Shown: positions 35,758 through 49,534 of the stretch, one piece after another
Position numbering within the stretch: the stretch's first letter is position 1
Layout: each line of letters starts with the position of its first letter
Origin: Microcebus murinus
Lineage: Eukaryota; Chordata; Mammalia; Primates; Cheirogaleidae
Reading direction: 5' to 3'
Length of the DNA stretch: 64,000 nucleotides
Assembly: GCF_040939455.1 (NCBI RefSeq)
Contig: NC_134116.1
Location: 47,879,400-47,943,399, forward strand
Made by a program: the position numbers and the translations under genes
Notes under the pieces: generated by a model
Seen by the model: only the letters and a program-made list of their open reading frames with translations
What the model was told of the DNA's origin: nothing
Databases searched by the model: none

Positions 35758-36930
35758 CAAACATTCTTAAATTTACTTTTAACCAATATAAATTTCTTTG
35801 ATGATTGGTTACCTAATTGATAAATCTTTTCTTCTGATACTGTTTTCCTTGATACAGACCTTCAGGCTAAATCAGCTAGTTTTAACGTAGTGACTGACTT
35901 ATTTACCCTGCAACTAACAATGGTCCCAGGGAAATGATTCTGTTGAATTGCTGACATTTATAGTTAATTTACTGAGATTCCAAAGGTGTTCATCCCATAA
36001 ATATATTTAGTAAAAATAGGCATTATTCCAGGAAAAGAGAGATAAAGTGGTTAACTTGTTAATAATATGCTCGATAATATGTATTCTTCTAGAACAATCT
36101 CTGGCCATAAAATTCTCCCATATGTGGTGAATCCTAAGATGAATAATTTGATTTATATTCATATAATTATTTTTAAAAGAATTATAGGTCTATATTTGAC
36201 TTGTTTTCAAATATAAAGCTTGACTTTATTTTGTGGTTTATGATTCATACAGTTCACATTTCTGTTCTTGAGATGAGTAGGTAATTTTTTATAATTAATT
36301 ATATAGAATAAGATTATTTTACTTGAGCCAAAAGGCCTAATTCCTGCTCTTAATTGTAATACTTTTTAATATGTAAGATCCAACTCTTCTAAATTTGTGT
36401 TTTTACCCTTTTTATTTAACTCATTTTATTCTATTCTTTATATGGTTATTAGGTACATCTTATATTGTTTAAAGTATTAGACATCCTCATGGAAATGACA
36501 TTGTTTGTTAATCTTTATTTTCTCTTTAGCTCTTAGCAGAACTATTGCACATGTGGTAGGTACTTGATAAATACTGTGCAAATTGAGGTTGTCATACGTT
36601 AAAGATTTTTTTTCTTCTGAACAGCTAGCTTTAGTTTTTGATTCAAGATGGAGACCAGAAATCAATAGCTATTGTTATCTAGAAATGGGGCAAGACGATA
36701 GCTATTTATTGATGGAATAAGACCCACAGACATATTTTGTATCCATGTAATAAAAATTAAATGGTAATTTAAGACCAATTTGAAATTAGTTAATTGATGT
36801 GAACATGAAAATCTATTTCGGAGCCGAAAGAATTTAGATTTAGATTCTTTGGATTAAAACAGATCGGCTAGATCACATTGTTAAATAGCATATTAAACTG
36901 TATTTAACATTTTAAAAATTGAAAATACAT
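35758..36930. other. Unassigned AT-rich DNA
   Basis: No gene, RNA or nameable repeat is seen. Confidence 0.5.
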
Positions 36931-36934
36931 TTAT

Positions 36935-37440
36935 TATTCATTCATTCATTTAAATAATTTATTGATTTTGGCATGCACTGTTTTAAGTACTGAGGACAGG
37001 ACATTGAATAAAAGAGGCAATTGTTTTACAATCACAGAATTTACCTTTTAGTTGGAATTCAGAGTGGCAGAACAGGATAATAAACAAATGAATAAGTAAA
37101 TGTGTTGTAGGATAAATAGTGAAAATTGCTAAAAAGAAAATGTAAGCAGGGTAAGGGAGACTGTAAGTGCTAGGTGTGGGAATATTGCTATTGTATACAG
37201 AGTTTGTAAGTATTTTAACTGGGGTATATAGGGTAGTCAGGAAGAACTCATTGCTAGAGTGGGATTTGAGCAAAAATCTGAAAGGAGTAAGGAAGCAAGG
37301 CGTGTGACCACAGGAAGACCACAGAGAGTGGTGTGTTCAAAGGTCCTTTGGAAAGTGCATGTTTGAAGTGTCCAATAAGCTAGGAGATCCAGCATGGCTG
37401 TAGTGGAAATGAGTGAAGGGAACATCAATTGAAAATGCAG
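36935..37440. mobile_element. Ancient mammal-wide repeat (L2-like, family uncertain)
   Basis: It opens with 'attcattcattcattta' and 'gcatgcactgttttaagtac', then 'gataataaacaaatgaat', 'gcagggtaagggagac', 'ggtagtcaggaagaactc', 'gcaaaaatctgaaaggagt' and 'gtgtgttcaaaggtcctttg'. That long ordered match follows a common ancient repeat that reads like a reversed LINE2 end. The open frames on its minus strand are incidental. Confidence 0.5.
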
Positions 37441-37544
37441 ACAGAGGGATACTTTCAAAGGACTAAGCAATACTTCCTGTTCAAAAGGATGTAAAATTTT
37501 ATAATAATAAATATGCTTTCTAAATTTTTTGTGGTACTTTTTAT

Positions 37545-37685
37545 ATACCAAGCATGATGCTAAGTGCTTTATAAAAATACTGTCATTTAATTCTCCTAAC
37601 CATCCTATAAATGAACTTTAGAGAGGTCACATAATGTGGCAAATTTATGGAACAGGAAAGTGACTGAATTGGGACTAGTTTGTAG
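37545..37685 (+). mobile_element. MIR/L2-like relic
   Basis: 'taccaagcatgatgctaagt', 'ctttataaaaatactgtcat', 'ttaattctcctaaccatcct' and 'gagaggtcacataatgtggc' keep the order of this ancient repeat type. Confidence 0.5.
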
Positions 37686-37689
37686 CCAA

Positions 37690-38894
37690 TATTGTTTTTT
37701 CTCTTAAATAAAAAATAAATGTTTTAAATTATTAATTATTCATTTATTTTATTTTATTTCTTTTATATATTTATATTCAATGGAATGACCTAATTCAGAA
37801 CAATATTTAGTATGCAACTAACAGTAGCTTTATCTTTACTGGAGTAGTTAAATTATATTGCAGTATAACATTCTAATATCCAACTCATTGAGCTGTACCT
37901 ATTTGTCGCGGCTTGTGATAAGTATCTAGCAACAGCATTTGTGCACTCATGACCTGTCTGAATTTTATGTCCTGTACAAGTTATTTGCATGCTATACAAA
38001 CCTAGCTGAAAGCTGAATATCTGAACTCACAATTGAAAATTAATAATTATCTGAACTCACTTTTAAAAAGCAATGATCCTTTCACTATAGAGCAATAAGC
38101 ACTGGTTAGGTGAGCAAACAGAATATAAGTTTGATTCTGAATTCATATTCTACCCAAATATAATTGCTTTTAATCATATCAGTTTCATAACTGTTCTTCA
38201 TTCCACAAATTTCCATTACTCCAAAATATAATGTGAATAGAAAAGGGTAATGTGTTAGTATTATACTTAAATAAGTTAGTATTTAAATAAAATTGGAACA
38301 TAAAAGAAATGTGCCTATCAATGGATCTTATACAATTTGGATAGGCTGTTGATGAACCAGAAGGTTCTTTAGAATTTAATCACCAGTCATGTGAAGCTCT
38401 TTCAAATTTTCAGACAGTAGCAGTGACTTGCAATTTCCAATACCAGTGACAAATGGCCTAAATCAAGAATACTGGATTTGCATATTCATAATGCAATTTG
38501 AGTACTAATGCTTTTGACCACTAGAGAACTATTGATATAATTATGTTAATTTCCAATATGTTCCCCAATGTTCTCTCCATATCAGTGATTGCTTACAAGA
38601 AAGTTAATATTTTACATTTGAATGCAAATGTGAAAAAATAGCAAAGTTTCATAGAAGTTGTATTACATTAGAAAATACACCCAAACAAGCCAATATAAAG
38701 AAAATTGATAGATTACAACTGAATTAATACCAAGTATTTTGTTTATATTTAAATTGCTTTTCAATCAAACTTACCGTATCATAACATTTCCATGAAAAAT
38801 GCATTGGCTATGCTCATATGAAAAGACTGTAGTTTGTTTAGTCACCTTAATAGTTGATGCCATGGTTTCTTGATCAATTTTACTGTGTGACTAG

Positions 38895-38925
<31 letters not shown>

Positions 38926-40552
38926 GTATATCTCACTTTATAAAGGTATCTGAAAACTTGCATAGAGTCTCATTTCAGTGCCTTAATAGTAACCTTAAAA
39001 CTAAGGAGTCATTACTGAATTTGAGGAACAGTTTTTGTTCAGCAAGATCTAACTAGAATGAATAACAATGAGCTCATTAATCAAAACTGCACCAATGTCC
39101 GAAAATTTAGAGATGCAGAATATTTCTGCACAAGGGGCCACATATCAAAGATAGTGTTAAAGAAAGTACTGAGGGGCAAGAAAAAAATCACTAAGAATAC
39201 TCAGTGAAATAAATTTGCATAATGTTGCATTTCACCTTTCCCAAGGGGAAGAGGACATTTGATCAGTCCCAGCATGGCCATCCTTTGTAATTATAAGCCC
39301 TAACTATTAAATCTAAAATTAAGTAGTACGATGTAAATGTAGATGTGTATATTTAACTAATTCTGTTAATGTTGTACTAAACATACGTCACAAAGTTTCA
39401 AAAGTGAAATGAAAAACACAAACTTTACAGCTATTTTTTATATTGATCCAATAAAGTATGGCTTGTGATTGTGATCATAAAATGGTGTGTGTATCTTTTG
39501 CTACTAAAATAATTGAGCCTGAAGATTTGTAAACCTCATATCCAAGCTGTAACTATCTAAACTGTTTACCCAACCTGGAAAATTTATGGATAGTTAGTTC
39601 TCACAGTAAGTTTCAACATAAATTAGAGTTTATTATCCCAAATATAACTTCTGCACATCAAAGAATTTATATTCTATCTCTTCCAACGTGTGCTATATTG
39701 CTCAGTCTTTCTGATGGACTTCCTTCTTTGTTCTTCTATGTGTGCTCAAATAAACTTGCCATGATGGAAAGTCTATGGGTGATTAATTTTTAATTTTTTC
39801 TTGCTGGGCCTTAATCCTAAGTTCTATAGTCTCCTTCCTCAGCCAGAGCTAGTTGATCAGTTTTCTTTGTCTTGATTGTATTTTCTCTTCACAGTAATAT
39901 CTTTCCTTTGAAGATAGTAGCATGCTTACAGACCTGATGTCCTCATTAACGTGAAGAATGGTAGAGGCCTAAAAACTGGGCTCAAAACTCATCATCAATG
40001 TACACTTGCTGCTTCTTTAGCCCATCTTTCATCTGCCAAATTACAGTTTATATTTTTACTTTCATTTTTATTCTAAAGCAGTGTGTAATTATACAGTATT
40101 TTAATCAAATTTAGGTAAAGGGAAAGGAAGTCATCATCTTCATTGAGTTTTACAATAGCTCAACCTAACCTACAAAATTTGGGAAGAATGTATATTTTGT
40201 CACTATTCATATATTATCTTAATTTTGATGAATTATGATTTATAAAATTCTTTACATTTAGTGCACTATTTAAATTGAAATATACCTAAGAGACCCACCC
40301 GAATTAATAAATAATTTTTTTAGGATTTTTTTACCACTTTACATTCATGAATTCATTCTTCCAATAAATCTGTGTCCGCAACAAAAATAGCAATATATAA
40401 AATGTTCTAATGCTAATATAAAGTAAAAAATGCAATTATCTTAATTATAGCTTGTAACATACAAAGAAGTTATAGAAAATGAAGAAAAAACATATTTGTC
40501 CTGCAAAATTCAACTAAGGAATTATTAACATGAAAGATAGTAATTAACACAC
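37690..40552. other. Unassigned AT-rich DNA with a CA microsatellite
   Basis: A small direct repeat 'atctgaactcac' occurs twice near 38020-38062, and a (CA)n run lies at 38895-38917. No gene is recognised. Confidence 0.5.
38895..38917. repeat. (CA)n microsatellite
   Basis: A pure CA/AC run of about 11 units is followed by an interrupted 'aaacacac'. Confidence 0.93.
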
Positions 40553-40958
40553 TGTCCTAGTCTGTTTGTGCTGCTATAATAAAATATCTGAGACTAGGTA
40601 ATTAATAAAAAACAGAAACTAGTTTTCTTATAGTCTGAAAGCTGAGAAGTTCAAGGTGAAGGGACTGGCAGGTTCAGTTTTCTGGTAAGAAAGGACTGCT
40701 ATGCTTCCATGTTGGCACTTTGTTGCTTCATCTGCCCTATGTGAAGAAGACTGTATCCTTACATGGTGGAAGGCAGCAAGACAAGCCAGTAGAATGCTGA
40801 GTGAACCTCTTTTATAAGGGCTTTAATCTCATACATGAGAGAGGAACCATCATGATCTAATCACTTCTTAGAGGCCCCACGTTTTAATACTATTAAAATG
40901 TGCAGGCCATTAAGCTTCAACACCTAAATTCTGAATGGGACACATTCAAACCATAACA
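40553..40958 (-). mobile_element. MaLR solo LTR (MLT1/MST-like), nearly full length
   Basis: The plus strand reads 'agtctgtttgtgctgctata', 'gagactaggtaattaataaa', 'ccttacatggtggaaggcag', 'ttttataagggctttaatct', 'atctaatcacttcttagagg' and 'acattcaaaccataaca'. This is the reverse complement of a complete MaLR LTR. Confidence 0.85.
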
Positions 40959-43647
40959 CACATATATATAATGAAATTAGATTTATTTCCATGTATGAGT
41001 AGTAACTTATTGTACCTCATAAATCAATGGTGAAGAAATAAACAAGGTGCCTAGACATTCTGATTTTATTCATACACATTTTAATAGAATATGCATTAGA
41101 TGATATTCTGAATGACCAAGGGTATAGTATAACCATAAATCATGATATTTGTGAACAATTTGATCATTATGTTGTGTATCTCTATTGCATTTTTTTTTTA
41201 TATTTTGGACATAGCACATAGCAAAACGACTGATATTCTGGCTTTACATATTTGAGAAAGTAGCATATAATCAAGTTTTAAAAGAATAACTTCTGTGTTT
41301 TAATGTCATCTCTCTTTAGATACATTTAGGGCAGTGTATACATGAAATTGTCAAGTTCAATTCATTTAATAATGACTTCAGGATCAATTTTTTATAACCT
41401 AAATTTGATTAAACATCAGGTGAATACTATTGGATGCATAGATCAGATTCATTTCCAGCATGTCCCATTTCTGTCAACAAATAATCTAAAAACTCATGAT
41501 TCTCTACATCACATTCTACTTTGGATAAGGAAATTTCACATTGTGAGACAATGTAGCTATCTGTTAAATTGACAGCAAAGGTTCATGGATATAATTTGCT
41601 CAAGTCACATATTTTAGAAAAAAAGACTCAATAAAAGGTAAATTCAATCCTCAAGCAATATATAAATAGGATGTACAAAAAGAATTTTAGTTTTACATCA
41701 ACAAATTTGGTATTGATGATGATAAGTGGGCAAATTTTAGATTTAGTTTAAAAGCTTATCTCTTTAAATTATTATATCTAGTATTGGTATGAGTAGTTAC
41801 CTAAAGTATATAAAGTCCATTTATATTTATATTTGCTTTATCCTAGAAAAATAAATAAGTAAGTAAATAAGCAAAACTACACATGCGCACACACATACAT
41901 ACAAAGTAAAAGAGGAGATTATTCATCCTACTATATTTAGAGAAAAGTCATAATGCTTATTACTCACAGAGGTAAATTGTAGTGATTTGTGGCCAAGTAT
42001 TTTTGTTATGCACATGAATTCACTAAATATCTTAGTAATTTTAAATATCTATGTAATGGGAAAATGTCATAAATAAATTTTTAATTCATTAGTGTATCTC
42101 TCTGATTTTCTGTTTCCTCTCTACTTTTCCAAGGTTATTTTAGAGTCTAAAAAAATGGAATAGTAAACATGCATATGCATTATGGACAAACCTCCCAAGA
42201 TGTTTCCAGTTAAAGCCTTCTTAACAACACTCATTTCACTTACCACTTCTTTCCCTTTCTCTAGAATTCTGTTGTTATTCTATTATCTTGAAAACATCGT
42301 AACATTATCTAAGCTATGATTAATTTAATAATGCAATATTTTATTTATTCCCAATATGATTTTATGCTAAGAATCATTACTTTCTTTAACATGTTCATTC
42401 TTATCAGCAGCATTAAAATGTCACAAAAAATAATTTTTAAACCATTTTAAGAGACGGTGTGTGTGGGTGTGTATGTATACGTAATGAGAAATAACATAAA
42501 AAGCCAGATTCAAATCAAAGTGCTAAGCCGTCAGGTGGCCACATGTCAGCTGGCTGTATCTAAAGAGACTCATTCATACTAATAAGGAATGTAATAAAAA
42601 CTTAATTTACTTTGAACATACAAATAACATTTTTTCTTGCAAAAATAGCAAGAGTATGTATAGATGATTCTTAATAGTCAAATATAAGTTAAAATATTTA
42701 TAAGATGAACAAAAAGAAAGATTTTGATTTCTAGCAGTAGAGTTTCCTGGTTCCCTGACTAAATCTACAAATGAATGTATAGATAGCAGTTGAGTAGCAC
42801 AAAAATATATACTATGCAGAGGCCATAACTAAATAAAATCTTGAACACAGAGATAATTATTTTGTGCTGTATAAAATAAAATTTAAGTTTTCATAGACTC
42901 AAACTTTTTGAAACATAAAAGACTGAGACCAGGGCTCACCCCAAATAGATAATCTGATAGGAGAGAACAGCTCTCTCTGGCCCATTTACAAAGCTGGGAA
43001 GACAAGGGTTGTATATTTAGTATAAGCATACAAAAAGTAAATGAACACAAAACCTAACCGTAGAAGGCTTCAAACAAAATTGTTTGACTGAAAACTTGGT
43101 GTTTAGAAATTTTTAAAAATAGGACAAGTTCACCTATAATATATGTGGATTTGCAACCTGAATTTTCAGTGCATTAGTATCCTCAAGAATCTAACAATAA
43201 CAAATGCAAATTTTCTCCAGATAAGTTCACCTTCAACATTTTCTGACAAATCATGTTTCTAGATATATGAAATCATAAACTATACATGAAAACAAAGCAC
43301 TATGAGAAGAACAGAAACAACACAGAACCTAGTAAGGCTCTCAAGGACTAGAAATTCTATAATTGTCACTCACAAAATATTAAATAAGTTCTTAATATTT
43401 TGAAAGAAAAAGAAAAAGGAAAGAACTATTAAAAATAGCCATATATTTTTAAAGTAATGAAATAAGGTGCATATGTATGAACATTTTGAATAGAAATGTT
43501 TAATATTGACTAGAATTAGCAGGAAATAAAAATATATGTGAAATTATAGATAACTCTGAAGAAATGCTGAGATCCTGGTAAAACTCATGAAGAGATAAGA
43601 ATGAATCCACACTTAGAACATCAGAATATGTAATACCTACAGATCCA
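40959..43647. other. Unassigned AT-rich DNA
   Basis: Short AAAT/AAGT-type repeats occur at about 41849-41878. The 76-codon open frame at 41342-41572 has no recognised domain. Confidence 0.5.
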
Positions 43648-44590
43648 TTTTAACTGGGGTGAGATGATATCTCATTGTATCTTTGATCTGCACTTCTCTG
43701 ATTATTAGTTATGTTGAACATTTTGTCACGTACAGTTGATCATTTGTATATCATCTTTTGAGAAATGTCTATTGAGATCTTTTGCCCATTTTTAAATCAG
43801 ATTGTTTGATTTTTTTCCCTATTGAGTTGTTTGAGCTCCTTATATATTTTGGCTATTAATTCCTTGTCAGATGGGTGGTTTTCAAATATTTTTTCCCTTT
43901 CTTTGGCTTGTCTCTTCACTCTTTTGATTATTTCCTTTGTTGGGCAGAGGATTTTTGATTTGATGTGATCACATTTGTCCATTTTTGCCTTGGTTTTATT
44001 CTTCTAAAGTCTTACTCAAGAATTCTTTGTCCAGATCAATGTTTTGAGTGGTTCCCCAATGTTTTATTTTAGTAGTATCATAGCTTCAGGTCTTACATTT
44101 AAGTTTTTAATCCATGTTGATTTGATTTTTATATACAGTGAGATATAAAGGTCCAGTTTCATTCTTCTGCATATGGATATACAATTTTCCCAGTATCATT
44201 TATTGAAGACTCTGTCCTTTCCCCATTTTATGTTCTTCTCAGTTTTGTCAGAATTGAGTTCATAGTAGATATGTGGATTTGTTTCTGGGTTCTCTATTCT
44301 GTTTCATTGGTCTATGTGTTTGCTTTATGCCAGTTCCATACTGTTTTAGTTACTACAGCTCTGCAGTATAATTTGAAGTCAGATATGTGATTTCTCCAGT
44401 TTTGTTCTTTTTGCTCAGGATGGCTTTGGCTATTTGGGGTCTTTTGTGGTTCCATATAAATTTTAGGATTTTTTTTATTACTGTGAAGAATGCCATTGGT
44501 ATTTTGGTAGGGATTGTATTGAATCTGTAGATTGCTTTGGGTAGTATAGAAATTTTAACAATATTGTTGCTACCAATTCATAAGCATCAA
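43648..44590 (-). mobile_element. Old L1, internal ORF2 segment
   Basis: The plus strand reads 'ggggtgagatgatatctcat', 'gagctccttatatattttgg', 'gtccagtttcattcttctgc', 'ttggtctatgtgtttgcttt' and 'gattgctttgggtagtatag', the reverse complement of the second half of ORF2. Both the 3' UTR and the 5' end are missing. Confidence 0.92.
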
Positions 44591-44694
44591 TAAACTATGC
44601 AGAATTTAAATTTTTTTCACTCTGCTATATTTTTTATTATTTATTAATTTAAATGTTATTTAAGGTTTATTAAATATAATATTTAGAATGATAA

Positions 44695-46228
44695 GGCCTG
44701 TCATAAAGCAGATATGTAGACTAATGTAACAGAATAGAGATCTCAGAAATAAATTCACACATTTATGGCTAATTGATTTTGACAAAGGTGCCAGGATCAC
44801 ACAATGGAGAGATGATAGTCTCCTCAACAAATAGTAGATACAACAAATAGTATCTAGAAAACTAGATATCCATATGCAAAAGAATGAAATTAGACTCTTA
44901 TTTCACACAGTAACAAAAATTCAACTCAAAATGGATTAATGACTTAAATGACCTAAGAATATGAAAATATTAAAAGAAAACATGAGCAAAAGGCTCCATG
45001 ACATTAGCCTTAGCAATGATTGTTTTGGATATGACTCCAAAACCAGTCAACAAAAGTAAAAATAATAAATAGAATTACATCAAAATAAGAATCTTCTGCA
45101 CAGTAAAGAAAATAATCAACAGAATATAGAGACATCCCACTAAATGGGAGAATACATCTGCAAACCATACATCTGATAAAGGGTTAATATCTTAAATATA
45201 TAAGGTACTCAAATTAATAGTAATAAAATAAATAAACCAATCAAAATGGGCAAAAGACATGAGTATTTAGCACATGCATTTCTCAAAAGAAGACATCCAA
45301 ATGGCTAACATGTATATAAAGAAAATGTTCAACATCATTTATCAGCAGAGAAATGCAAATTAAGGCTTCAAGGAGATATCACCTTATATATTTTAGATGG
45401 CTATTATCAAAAAACAAAAGATAACAAGTGTTGGTGAGGATGTGGATAAAAGGGAATTCCTGCACACTATTGGTGGGAATATAAATTAATACAGCCCTTA
45501 TGGAAAACAGTATGAAGTTTCCTAAAAAAAAAAAAAAAAAAAAAAAACTTAAAAAATAAAACTATGGTATGATATAAGAATGTGACAACTAAATATATAT
45601 CCAAAGAAAACGGAATCTGTATGTCAAACAATGTTTCCATTTCTGTGTTCATTGCAGCACTATTCACAATAACCAAGATGTGGAATCAATTTAAGTGTCC
45701 ATCAATTGATAACTGGATAAAGAAAATGTAGTGTATGTAGATGTATAACAGCCTTTAAAAATAATGAAATTATGTCATTTGGGACAACACAGATATACCT
45801 GGCTGACATTATGTTAATGAAATAAATCAGGCACATAAAAACAAATAGTGCAAAATCTCACTTATATGTGGAATCTAAAAAAGTCAAACTCCTGGAAACA
45901 GTAAAATGTTGGTTATCACGGGCTGGGGTGTTGGGGAATTTGGCAGATATTGGTAAAAGACTACAAAATGTCAGTTAGATAGGAGGAATGAGTTTGAGAG
46001 ACTTGTTGTATATCATGATTATAATTAATAATAATATACTATATATTTGACAATTGTTAAGACAGTAAATTTAAAGTAGTCTCATCACAAAAAATGTTAT
46101 GTCTGTAAGGTAATGCATATGTTAAATAGCTTGATTTAGCCATTCCACAAGTATACATCTACAAAACATCATGTTGTACACCATAAACATACATGATTTT
46201 TTTCTTATCAATTAAAAAATGAAAAAAT
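44695..46228 (+). mobile_element. Old L1 (L1MA/L1MB-like), ORF2 end and 3' UTR
   Basis: 'taatgtaacagaatagagat', 'ttttgacaaaggtgccagga', 'tagcacatgcatttctcaaa', 'attggtgggaatataaatta', 'gcagcactattcacaataac', 'tcacttatatgtggaatcta' and a 3' UTR with 'acaccataaacatacatg' give a plus-strand L1. A 24-A run interrupts it at 45524-45547. It overlaps in element coordinates with the minus-strand L1 beside it, so the two form a long imperfect inverted repeat. Confidence 0.92.
45524..45547. repeat. (A)24 homopolymer inside the L1
   Basis: An uninterrupted A-run lies in what should be ORF2 coding sequence. No SINE precedes it. Confidence 0.95.
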
Positions 46229-48030
46229 ATGTCAACTATTAAAAACATATCTTTTTCCATTTAATTTTTCTAAATATTCAATAGTTTTATATTTTACAAA
46301 AACATTACAGTGGACACATAACCAAAATAAAGCTAAAATGAAAACTTAGTACTTTACCACAGATAGTTGTAGAATCACTATGGCACAAAATTGAACTAAG
46401 TCAATGTTTTTCAAACAATGTAGTTGCAAGTGCCCACTTACTTCAAAAACTGATTTTTATTAATTTTACACATGAAAAAAAGGGGTCCACGGACTGCAAA
46501 ATACAATTTGCAAATCCCCTGAAAATGATGCTCTCTCACCATTTGATTAGCTTTCAGTTTAACAAGAAGGCTCCTTTCATAGTAGCTATTTTCTGTGGGA
46601 TTTTAAGATTTGTCCAGAGCTTAACTTCTTGATTAAAAATGGAGCAAATTAAAGAAAGTAATTCAATATGCAAAGTTGACATCCTCTTAAAACACTAGGA
46701 ACAACCTGTACAGAAGTAGAGATCGAAAGGCCTAGAATAGTGCCATTCACTAATGAACAAGGTGCTGCCATGACTTATATGTAGCCCAGATGGCGTGCAG
46801 GATAAGTCCAGAGGAGGAAAGGTTAAAGCCCCTGAACAAAAATGAGCACTCATTAGCCTTAATTTTTTTTTGTATATATTTGAGGTGATAATACTGCTTT
46901 ATACTTTTTCTTTTGTAATTTATATAGATATCAAAAGAGAAAAAGACTAAAACTTGCTTATTGAATTAAAGGTACATACATACATAATGTATTTCTACAT
47001 TTTATAAATATACTTTTTTGATATCTAACAACTGGCCTTCAGATGCTTTGTAAATATTTTCAATGTATTTGTTCGCTGATAAAATTATCCTTATTTACTT
47101 TCTGAGGAATCAATTATTCTTAATTATCCTTAGATTTAATTAGCCATACTAAAATAAAAGTAATCATTTTTTTGTTTCTTAGTGTTTTCTCAAATATTTT
47201 AAGACTGTGCTTGATTATCAGAAGGAAAATAAACATTACAATAAAAAGTTAAAGTTTATCATTACCCAGCTTACTTCTAATGAGCACTGACTTCTCAAAG
47301 TCTCACATTTTCCTTAAAACATCTGATTTCATAATTTCATAGAAAATGTTTGAATTCACAACCATAAAAAATAAAATAATAATGTTTAAAACTGTGACTC
47401 AAAAATCATATCTTCTAGATACTGACCTAATGGAAAATTTAAATGTAGAACAGAAGTTACTTTAACTTAAACCTTGTTTATATGGTTAGAGCTGGTTTTA
47501 TATTTCTCTTCTGTGCATAATTATATTTTTATGCCCCAAATAAATTTCATCATTATGTGCCAGTTTGCCAAAATAGAAAACAACAAAGAAAACATTGAAA
47601 TGTGTCATATGCGTATCTTTATCAATTACTGTCAAATGGTTCTAATATTTTTGAAGTGTTGTAGCTTTAAGGAACTAAGAAACCCCAAGAAATACAGACA
47701 ATATCACCTATCTAAATTAAAATTTGGCTTATTTAATATGGCTGCCTTTCTTTTTTTTATTAGTATAGCATATTGTAGAAAAATCAATATTTATGTTCAT
47801 TCCTATAGTACACAATTGAATGCTAGGATTTATGGATATATTTAGGCTTGTGGAATTATTACATAGGTTTATGGAGGACACTTTATATCTTATGAGTTTT
47901 ATGTACAAAAGTCTGGTAAGATCAATTACATAGTGCTGGCAGGCAAAACTAGAGAATGATTATATATTTATTCTAAAGTTGAGTGAGTGAGAGAAAAAGA
48001 AAGAGAGAAAACACAGAGAGATCATTCTAG
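46229..48030. other. Unassigned AT-rich DNA
   Basis: A short hAT/MER-like relic may lie at 46398-46525 ('tgtttttcaaacaatgtag' to 'gcaaatcccctg'). A 123-codon plus-strand open frame (47474-47845) has an AT-driven composition and no domain I recognise. Confidence 0.4.
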
Positions 48031-48034
48031 CTTT

Positions 48035-48180
48035 CACTCTGCTTTTAATAGGAAACTGTTTAACCTTGGGCAAGTCTTTCAACCTTCCTGTATAGACCTC
48101 AGTATATATATCTGTAAATTGACAGAGTTGAACTAGAGATATTCCCTTTGGGCTCTAAATTCTATAATCCTATGAAATAG
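48035..48180 (+). mobile_element. MIR SINE relic
   Basis: 'accttgggcaagtctttcaa', 'ctgtaaattgacagagttga' and 'gggctctaaattctataat' match the MIR core and its downstream part in order. Confidence 0.7.
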
Positions 48181-48184
48181 GTAT

Positions 48185-49061
48185 TGGAGATTAATAGAGT
48201 AAGAACGGACTCAATGAAATCACCACTGCTATGAAGTTAGTTGAGTGAATGTATGTCTTATATGGGTGCCAGAAAATACATTCAATCAAAGCACATTTTG
48301 GCATTCAGGCAAAGGACACTTCAGCTCTCAGTCATTCTTGTAACCAACAAGCCTGAGGTAAGAATTCAGACTAAAAGTTCTTCTGTTTTTAGCTGTGAAT
48401 AACTTTCTTTTTTAAAAAAAGGTGACTCTACCTGAATAAATGAAAATAACTATCTACAGGTACATCTGCCAATTTGAGAAATTGAAACTGTTATGTATTA
48501 GATTAGTCTTTTATATTTAAAGAGAGGAACTATGTCTCCCATTTCAATCTTATTAAAAATTCCCTTCCTGTGAAGATGTTTTCTCCTGGATCCCATCTCA
48601 TTTGTTATCATATTTTGACATATCATGATATTTTAAATTTCTTACAATCTTTTCTGCAGTGTGAGATCAAGGTTGAAGAAATGATAGTGAAGATATAATA
48701 GCTATCTGCATTTGGTTTTGTGCATTTTTTTTTTGTTTGTTTGTTTTGGTTTTGATGTTTACCTTTGTGCTAATAGATCAACAGAGAAGAAAAATAAGCA
48801 CTCATCAGCTTGAAAGGAAGAACAATTGTAAATCTCACTTTTATCATCTTGTCTAGGTCTAGGTCATAGTAGGAGTTCAAAAAATATTTTTTGAAGCAGT
48901 TATCTGTGGCCCTTTAAAGATGGCCTCATATGTTTCTGCAATTTTGTTTTTGTTCCATTTTTAAAGCATATTTTTTCTCTTAACATGTTTGATCTTACTA
49001 TAAAAACTGTTAAGATCATAAAACTTAGTTTGTTTTTCACAAACTAGCTGAAGTTTTATTT
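48185..49061. other. Unassigned AT-rich DNA
   Basis: No gene or nameable repeat is seen. A TTTG-type run lies near 48730-48750. Confidence 0.5.
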
Positions 49062-49352
49062 GTTCATTTTAAGAGATAGAGTCTTGCTTTTTTCACTCAG
49101 GCTGCAGGGTGCTGGCCTCATTACAGCTCACTGTAACCTCAAATTCCTGGGCTCAAAGGATCCTCCTGCCTCAGACTCCCAAGTAGCTGGGACTGTAAGT
49201 GCACACCACCATGTCTGGCTATCTTTTTTTTTTAAGAGTTGAGGTCTCACTCTGTTGCCCAGGCTGGTCTCAAACTCCTGTCCTCAAGCAATCCTCCCAT
49301 TTGGCGTTCCCAAATGCTGGGCTTAAAGGAGTGAACCACTATGCCTGGCCTG
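49062..49352 (-). mobile_element. Old Alu (AluJ-like)
   Basis: A reverse-strand Alu: 'gatagagtcttgcttttttc', 'ctgtaacctcaaattcctgg', 'aggtctcactctgttgccca' and 'ggagtgaaccactatgcctg'. It is dimeric and diverged. Confidence 0.92.
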
Positions 49353-49534
49353 CTTGTTTGTTTTTAAATTAAAATTCAACACTATTGATATAGAACATCA
49401 AGGACATGCTGTTAACTCCTGAATCACTTGTTCTTCTTAACAGAATTTAGAATATATGTAGATAGTAATTTTTATATACACCCTAGTACTACCTAAGAGA
49501 GATGTAATATCTGTTATTGAAGTTTGTTTATTCT

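Noticed and set aside
37237..37551. 104-codon minus-strand frame
   Set aside because: It lies on the antisense strand of an ancient interspersed repeat.
43797..43982. 61-codon minus-strand frame rich in Lys and Glu
   Set aside because: It is a piece of L1 ORF2, not a host gene.
43648..46228. One 5'-inverted (twin-primed) L1
   Set aside because: The two arms contain the same ORF2 segments, which a single inverted insertion would not.
47474..47845. 123-codon plus-strand open frame
   Set aside because: It has Ile/Phe/Tyr/Asn-rich composition as expected of AT-rich DNA, no domain and no Kozak or splice support. I leave it as chance unless conserved.
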